NCBI GenBank assembly: GCA_918807975.1
Contig: OU964926.1
Location: 26,791,996-26,855,995 of the forward strand
Direction: 5' to 3'
DNA from: Aplidium turbinatum
Lineage: Eukaryota > Chordata > Ascidiacea > Aplousobranchia > Polyclinidae
DNA length: 64,000 bases
A program made the position numbers and the translations under genes. Below are positions 50,301-61,092 of this stretch, piece by piece (within the stretch, counting starts at the first letter, position 1; each line of letters begins with the position of its first letter). The notes beneath the pieces are model-generated. The model was not told the DNA's origin. It did no database searches and saw only the letters and a list, made by a program, of their open reading frames with translations.

Positions 50301-52049
50301 ATTTGTTCAGGACACTACAGGTTACATCATCACAATTCCTTGGGATTTTTACAGGTTATAATTTTGAAAAAATTGAATTTCATTTCATTTTTACAGGTTG
50401 TAAAACTCATTTAATTTTTACAGGTTTAAAAACAATTTTTGTTCATTCTGTTCAGATTACTACAGGATTCGCCGATCATAACAAGCATTTTGCTTCTTTG
50501 TGATGTCATAGATGTTGCCATCATTGTTGCTTGGTTTCCATTGGGACAAATTGATTGAAACTTTATCGTGGCGGATGGAGGCTGTCCTTAGTAATTCTGG
50601 AGTTTTTTTTCTACAGATTGGATTACGGTTATAATATTTACAGTAATATCTTTTCAGGAATTCAGGTTTAGAGGTTTTTTGCAGATTAAATTACAGTTGT
50701 AATATTTAATATCTCCTCAGGAAGTACAGGTTTAGAGATTTTTTTTGGCAGATTAATTTACAGTTGTAATATTTAATATCTTTTCAGAATTATCGATTCT
50801 TTACTGTTTACATGTTTTTTGCAGACCTTCTGATGATCCGTTAGGTGAAACAATTTGTAAAGGCTTCAGATAGTAATAACTACATTTGATTTAATTCGCT
50901 CTACAGTAATTTTATGTACATCTGAACAAAAAAATTGTTAAACATTAATTATCAATTAAAATGAAATGTATTGAACTGTTTCTGCAAGAAAATTTTTTTC
51001 TTGATAGCCGAGCTTGAATGACTGCACAAATTAATGACTAAATGAGCTAAACACTTTGCAATACCAAATATTTTGTATGACTCACTTAATGCTGCTATTA
51101 GCGTACGCTGTAAAGTCATAAAGGATGTTGGTGAGGACAATGTCACCCAGGGAGATTCCAGTCGCCGCACTTAACCCCCTCATTTCGTCAGAATATGGCT
51201 GAGCTATGTAGCAATCCAAATCACCAGCGATCCGTTCAACGGCAGCCGCCATCTCAGGGGATTTAAACATCGGCCTGAAAGCAATTGGTAAAACACTAAA
51301 AGTAATGTTTGCAAAATCCAAATAAAGATAGAGCTTCGATGGAGAGTTTGTCTTACAGAAAGTTTCAATAAGGCTTTCTTTGTTTGAAGATAAATATTGT
51401 GCAGTAGCCTATCAAACAAGCCGAATGGAAATGTGTCTTTGTAATGGCTGGACCTTTCTTTAAACTTACCGGAGCAAAGCTTGGATTCCTTGTGCAAAAT
51501 AATTGACATCAAATTGGTGAACCAATGCGCGCCACCTGAACAAACAAAATAATCAGTCGGCTAATCAAACAGGAAACATTGCCTCCACCTGATTCAATGT
51601 ATTTTTCACATAATCTAATGTTGATATGCCAAACTACCAGAACATCACCATCTTCGGTGATGAAATGACAATCAGACAGTAGGTTATTGCTAAAACATAC
51701 CATATCAAGACATTTTCTGATATCTCACCGCAACCCTGAGCAATGGGTTCAAATGAGATGCCTGGCAAACAATCAAATTCAAAACAAGATCTTAGTTGAA
51801 TATAAAACTTCAAAGCAAAAACGAAACAAGAATAATTGTAAGTTACAAAGTTCCCCATATCAAAAGTCACCAAAATCACACCTACCGATCCATTGGAGCC
51901 TGATCAAGGTTGACAACGTATGATTTAGCTTGTGTGGCATTGTTCTTATTCTCCATCTTATCCATCGTTAAGACATAGTTTGAACGACTAGGCATCGATG
52001 ACCCAAAGTGAACAACCAACAAAAGTGAAAACAATTGACACAGATTCAT
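44395..52049 (-). CDS. NAAA-like: Gene B': second complete NAAA-like gene, 8 exons
   Basis: Unit 2 copy of gene B. Exons: 51886-52049, 51470-51535, 51086-51274, 47218-47344, 46553-46717, 46035-46210, 45578-45707, 44395-44508; all splice sites and the 376-aa frame are kept. The only amino-acid change noticed by eye is Arg98 to Cys in exon 3 (DLDCYIAQ), a CpG transition at a position that is Arg in genes A and B. The catalytic Cys142, Arg158, Asp161, Asn303 and Arg316 are unchanged. Intron 3 is lengthened by a Penelope-like element at 48539-50902 and also holds the older LINE fragment seen in gene B. A unit-2-only hAT element sits about 500 bases upstream of the start codon. This is probably a working gene or an allele of gene B. 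Confidence 0.9.
48539..50902 (+). mobile_element. Penelope-like retroelement with GIY-YIG endonuclease, unit 2 only
   Basis: TSD ACAGTAATTTTA (48527-48538, 50903-50914); the empty site is at about 16884-16895 in unit 1. Two 179-bp inverted repeats, identical or nearly so by eye, bound most of it (48598-48776, 50724-50902), with 59 extra bases at the left. This is a 5'-truncated Penelope arrangement. Tandem units with TTTTTACAGG and CAGGTTTAGAG fill the 3' region (50215-50760). It lies in gene B' intron 3. Confidence 0.9.
48841..50202 (+). CDS. Penelope-like RT fragment plus GIY-YIG endonuclease, 453 aa
   Basis: The open frame starts within RT motif A (MKFDIVDFYPSITEELL), continues through the catalytic YRDDG at about residue 97, then a Cys-rich linker (CNCRVRPECPLNGQC, about 309-323) and a GIY-YIG-type nuclease (VYKATIDNS, NYIGCCETTFKKRFSNH, about 328-360). 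Penelope proteins are usually over 700 aa, so the N-terminal RT part is missing and the Met at 48841 is probably not a native start. The frame is open to its end, which suggests a young insertion. Confidence 0.88.
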   Translation: MKFDIVDFYPSITEELLCKAIEFAKPFMDLDDCIIQTIFHARKSLLFNGGETWAKKDGLFDVTMGSFDGAEICELVGLFLLNELSAIVDRDMLGLYRDDGLAILRNLSGPKIDRLRKNVIQLFKQHGLNITVDTGLIETDFLDVTLNLLSGKFWPYRKPNNDPIYIHAQSNHPPNIKRQIPTMISKRLSATSFGQNEFDKTASVYNDALLKSGFAERVCYNPANNLRTSRKRSRKILWFNPPFSLQVDSNIGKEFFKLVSIHFPPHHRLHKIFNRNTIKLSYSCTPNVASVISSHNKAILQADNIPSQPGCNCRVRPECPLNGQCLQKAIVYKATIDNSPKVLNYIGCCETTFKKRFSNHKCTFMDRSKRNSTELSKAVWDLKDKGVDPKVTWSIHSCARPYSGGGRNNCGLCLAEKLAILKADSGHLLNKRSELVGKCRHRNKFKLKYFKIK

Positions 52050-52548
52050 TGTGATTGTTAACACGATAGATGACAATGAATCTTCATATAAAACAAAACT
52101 GAAAAACGTGAAATAAACAATTTTATAGTCAGCTGATGACGAGTGCAATTAAATAATAAAATAAAATATTAAATAAAAAGAATGGAGCTCAATCCATCAA
52201 TGGTTGGAAAGATCTGTCATCAACATCATCAACCAATTTTGATTAGGCCTATACAGGCCATAAACTAATCCTCATGTTGAGAGTGTCTAATCCTCACGTT
52301 GAGAGTTGGGTTGGCAAAGTCCATGGACTACAAGGCCATGCTTTACAAAAAAGGTAATATTATTATTAGTTCTTCCTAAGTCAGTTTCGATCTACCTTGA
52401 CCCGGCTGTGCTGCACCTGACCTGCGAGATCCAGCTGTTTACAGTCAATGTTTACAATAACAAGTATATATAGCCTACCATACATAAAACCAGCCATGTT
52501 TTGTTTAACACTTGTATATTCATTGATAACTGAACAGAAGCTAAGAGG

Positions 52549-54206
52549 CATAGGCGCTGACTTTTATTTTTGCACGGGGTGGCGGATAGCACAATATGGC
52601 AACCTAAAAACTTTAAAACTGCATGTTTTTGTTTGATTTTTACTAAGCGTGTTTCGTAGATGCAATTTTATTTTCACACCTGATTTGTAGCTCCATACAA
52701 AGCAACTTTAAAACAAAGCACAGGAGGTAGGCTATGTCGTGAATTTTATTGTTACGTTGCTGCTCTGACACTCAACATTTGGCAAAAGTATTTTTGCGAA
52801 CAGCAGCTCTGTCAATCCAACTGTTAATCAACTGGTCAAGTTGTAACCGTGAAGCTTCAGCTTGATAAACATTTAAAATTAGGACGTGGTTCAATCGCTG
52901 TTGCGTCATGGTAGATCGCAAGCAGATTTTTATGCGCCTGAGTGCACTAAACGATCGCTCCGCCTCGCAGGTGGTGGAAGGCAACGATAAGTATATTTTC
53001 ACAATGCAGACCACGTTTGGAAGCATTAATGAAATTGTTTCATTGCTTGCAAATAGATCACGCAGTTGCGACATAGTTGAAGCAAAAATTTGTTTTAGCT
53101 GTTGAAAACTTTCCAGCTGTTGCAATTCCAGACGCAGAAGCGTTGGGTTTATGTCATCTTTATATGTGGCAGCGACATTTTCAAAAGCAGCTCTGTTCTC
53201 TTCCAATGCTTGATCCTTGGAAAGCAGAACTGTTTCCATGTCATTGATCGTTTTCATGTCCTGCCGTGAATAACGTGACAAAAGTGAAGAAGAACACTGT
53301 TTAAATATGTCTAAATAAATGCTTTGGTAGTAAGCATCTATGGTAGAAAAAACGGTTGCTGTTGCTGGTCATCGAAAGATCTTGCAGTAGGCTACGTCTA
53401 CCACGGCCACGCGGCAAAGATGGCAACTGCAAACCCATATCAACAGCTGATTTTTTACATGCGTCGAACAACGCAGATGCCTTACTTTCTGTTGCTGCTC
53501 ATAAATCTTGAGTAATCGAAAAAGGTTGCTTTTATTATTGGGAATTGGCAGGGGATGTAGCTTTCCTCGAATAGAATCATGTAAACGTGTAAATTTGCAG
53601 AACGTTAAAACTGTTACTTTACTAAGTGCACTTTTTAAATAAAATTCAAAAAGTTTCGAAAATTGCATTTTTTTAATGAAATTTGAAAATAGATATTCAT
53701 TTAGGGGGTGGAGCTATCAATCATCGAGATAATTTTATTTCCAAGTATTTTATAGCTGTCATAATTTATAACGATATTATGAGCAGTTTAAAAATTTTCA
53801 AAAAAGATTTTTGAGGGAGGCAATGGAAAGATCGTATTTTATTGATTAATAAATCCCATTGTAAACCTAACAAATGTAACAATGACTTATGACAAGTAAC
53901 AAGTAACAAATAAAACGATCGCAACAACAACCAGGGAAAAACTCGTAGCCACGTGTTGCGTAATCTTCACGTAGCTTGCTGATGTTACGCAAGTATCATG
54001 CTTGTGACAAAAACAATCATTTTCTTCGTAATACTGTATTGGTTCACCTCTTGCTTTACGTTGACTTGATGCGAAAACCAATGATCAAAAAAAGATTTAA
54101 ACGTCCGTTCAAATTACATGTAAGTAATGTAACTTAAACGGGGTGGCTGCCACCCCGCCACAACGGTTACGGAGTGGCGTGGCCACCCCGTAAGTCGGCG
54201 CCAGTG
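52549..54206 (-). mobile_element. hAT element, 1.66 kb, upstream of gene B' (unit 2 only)
   Basis: Perfect TSD CTAAGAGG (52541-52548, 54207-54214); ends CATAGGCGCTGACTT and CACTGGCGCCGACTT. The minus strand at 52772-53281 encodes 169 codons of a ZMYM1-like hAT C-terminus (LPSTTCEAERSFSALRRIK, TMTQQRLNHVLILNV). More transposase (AVDMGLQLPSLPRGRG) lies further upstream to about 53500 in another frame. The N-terminal half is missing, so it cannot be autonomous. Confidence 0.9.
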
Positions 54207-54689
54207 CTAAGAGGTATATATCAGCATCTGTAGCGCACTATTTAAAGGTAGGCTTCCCAGGGTGCACCGTAATTTGTCCCCTGAACACTTAGCCCCCGAT
54301 TTCATCCCCTGAAAAGATCGAGAAAAAATTACAACAGAGTCGAAGTCACTTTTTTCGAATCTTTTCAAGGGCCAAAATAGGTTGCATCCTTATTGAGAAA
54401 TGTTTCTATTTCTAACCAAGGGTTAGGAATTAGGTTAGGGTTAAACATGTTTCTATTTGTAACCTTAACCCTTAATAAGGATTCAACCTATTGCCTATTG
54501 GTTAGGGTCAGGGATAGGGTTAGAAATTTATAAGTGTTTTCTATATCTAACCTTAATAAGGATTCAACCTATTTTGTCCCCTGATTTCGGGGCACGAAGT
54601 GTTCAAGGTACGAAATAGGTTCCATCCGGCTTCCCATGTATAGCTGCAGTCGTGCAATGACATCCCGAGCATGACAGTAGTGGTCAAAA

Positions 54690-55435
54690 GTGAGAAAAAC
54701 TAACTGGTAAAGGTGATCAGGTACTATGACACTTCCTCAAATGGGCGATCAATCTAACACAGAAAGCAATCATTAAGAAAATAAATCAATAGTTTTTTTT
54801 CAAGTCTAAACCTTAAACCATTTGACCAGGTTAACACTCACAATAGTATTTCAAAAATTTACTTAGTATAATTTATGTTGTGGAACCGGTTTTCTTCCTA
54901 TAGGATTCATCAGCACAACTGGATCGAAACGAAAAAATTACAGAAGATTACTATCAGCACAACTAGCCCAAAAAAAAACGCAAATTTACATGTTAAATAA
55001 ATAAAAAAATAAAAGTCACTAAATGTCCAAAACCTTCATATCTTAGTATTTCATATTTCATATCTTCATATCTTATATATAAGAAGGTTTTGGACATTTA
55101 GTGACTTTTATTTTTTTATTTATTTAACATGTAAATTTGCGTTTTTTTTGGGCTAGTTGTGCTGATAGTAATCTTCTGTAATTTTTTCGTTTCGATCCAG
55201 TTGTGCTGATGAATCCTATAGGAAGAAAACCGGTTCCACAACATAAATTATACTAAGTAAATTTTTGAAATACTATTGTGAGTGTTAACCTGGTCAAATG
55301 GTTTAGACTTGAAAAAAAACTATTGATTTATTTTCTTAATGATTGCTTTCTGTGTTAGGTTGATCGCCGATTTGAGGAAGTGTCATAGTACCTGATCACC
55401 TTTACCAGTTAGTTTTTCTCACTTTTGATCATAGA
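54690..55435. repeat. Large inverted repeat private to unit 2
   Basis: The sequence 54690-55020, equivalent to 19010-19330 of unit 1, is repeated inverted at about 55080-55435 around a 60-base AT-rich spacer. A further partial copy in the inverted orientation lies at 55737-55998, so this segment occurs three times. Confidence 0.85.
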
Positions 55436-56170
55436 TTGGTTTTTCTAGTTTTTCCATCCCTTGTCACCTATTTCGGCCGCATTGATTGCTAACCTTTTGC
55501 ATCTTGCAAGTTTAGCATGATGATGTAATAGAAGCGTTTGTTCCATATTGCACCGTCATAAGCATTTCTTAATCATACTTGTAAAATTCATCTCAATTAT
55601 TCTACTTTTTACTGCTGCTTGTACGGACAGTTTAAGTAAGTTAACGTATCAAATTGTTGCAATATTTTCTGTATTTGGTATATTTAGCAATACTATGAAG
55701 AAAAAAAAGAAATGAAAAAGAATAAAGCAAGGATATGAAGGTTTTGGACATTTAGTGACTTTTATTTTTTTATTTATTTAACATGTAAACTTGCGTTTTT
55801 TTTGGGCTAGTTGTGCTGATAGTAATCTTCTGTAATTTTTTCGTTTCGATCCAGTTGTGCTGATGAATCCTATAGGAAGAAAACCGGTTCCACAACATAA
55901 ATTATACTAAGTAAATTTTTGAAATACTATTGTGAGTGTTAACCTGGTCAAATGGTTTAAGGTTTAGACTTGAAAAAAAAACTATTGATTTATTTTTTTC
56001 ATGACAGTGGTGGGAGCTAAACAGAGAACGGTGTAGTCTATATTCTTAGTAGTAGTTTATTACCATAACACAAGCCAATTTGACACATCGGAACAAAGGA
56101 GAATAAGACCAGGCTGACGAAATTGAGCCAACAATAGAATTTAAACTGATTGAAGTCCGGAATGGCCCGT
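55436..56170. repeat. Private spacer and third copy of the inverted segment
   Basis: 55436-55736 is unrecognised. 55737-55998 repeats the segment starting GGTTTTGGACATTTAGTGAC and ending near the run of A before TATTGATTT. The short remainder is unrecognised. Confidence 0.6.
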
Positions 56171-56770
56171 TTCAGCGAGTCCGATTCGGCGAGTCCAATT
56201 TGGCTAGTCCGATTCGGCGAGTGCCCTATTCGGCGAGAGCCCTTTTTGGCAAGTTCCCTATTCGGCAATTTTTTGAATTTTTTAAAAAAAATATTGGGTA
56301 CCATAGCCTAATTATCATTGCCGTTTTAGGGTTAGGGTTGGAGTTAGGGGGTTAAGGGTTAGGGGGTTAATGGTTAGGAGTTTAAGGGTTAGGGGTTAAG
56401 AGTTAGGGGATTAAGGATTAGGGGGTTAAGGGTTAGGGGGTTAGGGTCAAAGGTTAGGGAGTTAAGGGTTAGGGGGTTAAGAGTTAGGGGGTTAAGGGTT
56501 AGGGGGTTTAGGGGGTTAAGGGTTAGGGGGTTAAGGGTTAGGAGGTTAAGGGTTAGGGGGTTAAGGGTTAGGGGGTTAAGGGTTAGGGGGTTAAGGGTTA
56601 GGGTGTTATTTGAACGTTTAGCAACGTTAAAACGATGTAAAAGTGGCAATGATAATTAGGCTACGGTACCCAATAATTAAAAAAAAACAATTTCAAAAAA
56701 TTGCCGAATAGGGAACTCGCCGAAAAGGGATCTCACTAAATAGGGCACTCGCCGAATCGGACTAGCTGAA
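56171..56770. repeat. Foldback with a telomere-like minisatellite core
   Basis: Arms at about 56171-56318 and 56620-56770 are inverted copies rich in TCCGATTCGGCGAG and CCCTATTCGGC words. The core, about 56326-56612, is a 15-base tandem repeat TTAGGGGGTTAAGGG. No coding sequence; the Leu/Asn/Pro open frame is a repeat artefact. Confidence 0.85.
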
Positions 56771-56783
56771 TAGTAGCAGACCC

Positions 56784-56942
56784 ATATAAGTCCCCCCTTG
56801 GTAACTCATGACAAAGACAGGACTCGACCAAACATATAGGGTGAAACTACTTTTGCTTTACTGTTCACACACTTCAATCCACATGTTTTGGTCAATTCCT
56901 CTTTGTCATGAGTTACCAAGGGGGGGGGGGGGGACTTGTATA
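56784..56942. mobile_element. MITE with GTCATGAGTTACCAAGGGGG ends
   Basis: Inverted ends of about 32 bases (TATAAGTCCCCCCTTGG and its inverse) surround about 85 bases. The ends match the inner part of the palindrome at 20976-21168. Confidence 0.7.
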
Positions 56943-58057
56943 CCACCTTCCAATTTCATATAACTGGATTTGGTAAAGACCATATGAGTATACGTGACTC
57001 ATTACCGCTTTATCTAAGCATCTTAGTGTTTTATAAACCAAATGGTGGTTTCCTGAAAATAATGTTGATTAGACCTCCCCAATCCCCGGACTTTCTTTTG
57101 TTTTCATCTATATTGTGACTTTTCTGCATGGGTTTTCAATGCTGATTTCAAAAATATGCATAAAATTTTTTTTCGATCAACATCTGGGAAGTTATTCGCT
57201 GTTGCTTAGCAACAACTTTTCAAAAAAATTACAAAAATCCCCTTTAAAACCCCTTTACTTTTAACCTAGTATGCTGATATCTAGATTATCTGAAAGCATT
57301 TCTTCTGCTGAAGAATTAAAAAAAAAAATTATTAAAATTGGACAATCGGTACCAGAGCTATGACCGTTTAAGTACCCAGATTATGCAGTCACGCATGACT
57401 GATTTTTGTTAATTTATTGCCAAATGATACTAGAAAAATGGTAAAAGTTGCTGTCAAGGGGTTTTTGGGGGTAAGGAGTTCAAAAAATATATTAAAAAGT
57501 GTCTCAGAGCAACAGTAAAAAAGTTATTAAAAAATTGATACGAACAGTCATGCATGAATGATTTTGTCGCTGTCGCTTCATTCCTACAACGAGATGTATT
57601 TCTTTGGCACCACAAACGTTAAATGCATGGAGTCATATACAGTATAACATGGAACCGATCATCTCAATGTAGCTAACATCTGGGTACCCATTGCACTTGA
57701 TGTTAAAAAAAACAAAAAAACAATGAATCTTCAAAAAAAAACAAAAAAACAAAAAAGCAAAAAGGAAACGACAATCACGTTATAAGTAATTTATCTTTTC
57801 CTCTTTCTTGCTGCAAGTATCATTGGCTTGCTGACACAGCTCGCGATGTAGGCTTGCAACAATAGGCTACGGTATGTTCTGGTCAGATAGATCTCGAGAT
57901 CCTTACCAAAGTTAAACAGGATGTTTAAAATATGATCGAAATTTGTACAAAAATATAAATGTTTACTTTCCTCTTGGCCGTTTTCCGAGTAGCCTACAGT
58001 ATTTTACCACATAGACAAATCTTAGAGTTCAACTTATCTTATGAATCATTATCATAA
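56943..58057. other. Private unit 2 sequence, no gene recognised
   Basis: 56953-57068 matches the dispersed repeat at 24870-24935. The rest is AT-rich with A runs near 57320 and 57705-57750. Homology with unit 1 resumes at about 58058 (TTACGATGAGGCCC). Confidence 0.5.
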
Positions 58058-60836
58058 GTTACGATGAGGCCCAACAGCTTCATCTGTCTCATTTCTAAGG
58101 TAACGCCTAGAACATCACATAACTAAGGCGAAAGAGAAAATTGAATTGAGTCCTGTCTTTGTCATGAGTTACCAAGGGGGGTGGGGGGGACTTGTATACC
58201 TGGGACTGGTATATAAGCCCCCACTCCCCCTGGTAACTCATGACAAAGACAGGACTCAATTCAATTTTCTCTTTCGCCTTAGTTGTGTGATGTTCTAGGT
58301 TTTTCCCATTTCTAAGAATCTCAGCAGCAGGGTTGCCAGGTCTGCTTATGGAAAAAATGCCAAACAGTTCAGTTCATTTATTTATTTGTCACAAACACAA
58401 ACATGAAAAGAATACAAAGTATACAATAATAATCGGTTGTGTGTCATATGACGAGGAGACTGCGAAAAGACCAAACGGTCATCTAGTCAGCAGCCACCTC
58501 AAGCTTGGTGATGTAGGCCTAAATAACATATATACAGTAAATACACAAACACACATACAAAAAAAGAAAATCAAACAACTGGTCAAACAACTGGTCAAAA
58601 AATGCCAAATGACCTAAAAAAATGCCAAATAGGCAAAACGCTGTGAAATCGAACGTTTCTTTTAATAAGTAATGGATTCGGTTAAAGATGGATAAAACCA
58701 TAAACTGCAACAAAGCTCAGCCTACACTTGCTGCTATTGCACAACCTAGCTATCTTCATTCTTGAGAGTATCGTACCGGTATTCTTCAAAAAAAAAAAAG
58801 AATTTTGAAGAAATGCCAAACAAGATTTTTTCATGCCAAACAGCATAAAATATGCAAAATTTGGCAATAAAAATGCCAACCTGACATCCCTGCTCAACAG
58901 CCCATCTGCCGTTTATGGCCTATCTTCTAAAAAACTACTTTACTAAATAAATAATTTAATAAACTGTGAGGTAGTAGTAGGCCGACATCTGAAGTGAAAA
59001 GCAATATAGTGGAGTAAAAAATAAGGGGATGACAAGGTCTTCTCAACAGAAGGTATGATCATTGTTTTATATTGATTTTGGCCTTGATAATTGTTAGTCA
59101 TTTGCTTTCCAGTAGATCGAGCATATTTTTCAATAGCATAAAGTAAAGCATTTTTTTTACAAGTTCTCTTTTCTCATTATAAAAGGCTCACCTACAGTTA
59201 TTAAGCGTAACAGGTCTTTTCTTGAGCCTATCTTTCAACAAATCTCCTTTCAATTTTAAAATTGATAATTGGTCTTTTCTTGTTCAAGCTGTAGCCTACG
59301 TCGTTTTCATCATAAACAAGTTTCTACATTTTTTAGCTACACATCTGTCAACCGAGTTGCAACCATATGCAGCTTAGCATCCGGAAGGGCGTGGTCGACA
59401 GGCTTCACGAGATAAATTGTTACCCTACGTCATTTATCGTGATGATAACTTATCAAATCTATCGCACTTCTGGACCGTTTATTTTACTTTATAATTTCGC
59501 TTTTTATGACGTACCGTAGCCTACTAGCAATGCGGCTGTTCTTCTGATTTTTTCTTTCTATTAAAAAATTGCTTCACTGTTTTCTATCTCAAAACACGTT
59601 ACTATATGTAGATTGTAGAACGTAACGGGAAGCAGACCCACTCACTTTCACCAAGAAGCACATTCCACTCCACTAAACTTAAATGCACGCCAGGGCAGGA
59701 CACAGAATGAGAATGAGGTCTTTGCCACTACCACACTACTTTTTTACACAAACGCAAGAAATTGCTCGCAGTCATGTCAATGGAGAAACAACCCTCGACG
59801 GTTGAATGATCCTGATTTTAAAAGATCGGTACAAGAAGACAAAACTGATTGATATGTAGCCTTTTGTGAGATTTGTGATCAGGCCCGGATTTAGAGGGGG
59901 GCAGAGGGGGCAGTTGCCCCGGGCCCCCCCGACTTCTGAAGGCCCCCCCCTATGTGGAAAAAATGTGATTTTGAGTTTTTTTTCCTTTTGGCCTTTAAAG
60001 TTTTTTGCAAAATGCTGTACAGTACTGGACTGATGCTATTGTAGACGTAGGCTAGAGATGGCCTTTTGCGCCGTAGGCGCGGACAATTTTTGGCACAGGG
60101 GCCCCCGATCTAAAAGTTCCCCGGGCCCCCCATCAGCTAAATCCGGCCCTGTTTGTGATAGCCTATTAAGTTAAAGATCACGAATTGAAAAAGAACAGTG
60201 ATTTAGTAAACATGTATCTTCTTTAAACTGTTGATTTCAGAGTCGTGTTATTCTTCAACTTGGCGGAAAATGGGTCGCTGAGGTTCAATTTTGCAATCTT
60301 GTGCTTTTGTATTCAAATCTTGTGCTTTTTTTTCTTAAATCTTGTGCTTTTTCCGAATTTGCTGTGGCAGCATTGATTGTACCGGTAACCTGAAATCGCC
60401 TAGGCCCAAAGATATGTATTACAGAAACAGTATATCCATGGTTTCATCACAAACGTCAAGGACCTCCTAATTAATCGACCGTTACAACTCTGATGTTGCC
60501 GTTTTACGGATCTTTACAATCACTGCGTATCCTCTGCAGTCAGCTTCAGCTCAAGACATTTTGCTTTCAATCAACATTACAAGAGGATGCACTACGACAA
60601 AATGATCAGCAACGCTTCAATCAGTGCGGATCGCAATACCTCATGCAAATCCACAAACTTTGCAGATTTACGGAATCATCGACGACTCACGGAAGCACGA
60701 AACTTCTCAGCCAGAAGATACTAACTGCAGTGTTATTTATTGTTGTATTTCCAGATGTTTAATCTAAAATAAACAATAATAACAGTAGGCCTAGTAGCCA
60801 ACCAAGTGAGAAAACCATTTACCTCTTGTACTTACT

Positions 60837-61092
60837 AATAATAATAATGTTATGGTTTTATTTATTGTCGCTCTACAACAGCTAAGGTCTTTTAGCGACA
60901 GGGCTCATTTTTTATACCAGGTTTACGGTGTTATCACATTATTACCCGACTCATTCTCACTGCGCTATGCAGGATAGAACACAATCGGTAGCCTACCGCT
61001 ATTAAAAGTCTTCGGTTTGACCCGACCTGGAATCGATCTCAGATCTACCAGCACCAGAGTCGAAGGCGAAACCACTCGGCCACTCAGCTGGT
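60837..61092 (-). mobile_element. Complete tRNA-derived SINE, unit 2 copy
   Basis: Same 256-bp SINE as 23714-23969, with the same 13-bp TSD at 60824-60836 and 61093-61105. Confidence 0.83.

Noticed and set aside
56326-56612. A chromosome end or interstitial telomere
   Set aside because: The unit is TTAGGGGGTTAAGGG rather than a pure hexamer, and it lies as the core of a foldback element.
56389-56649. Open frame of repeated Leu-Asn-Pro-Leu-Thr
   Set aside because: It is a translation of the 15-base minisatellite core of the foldback.
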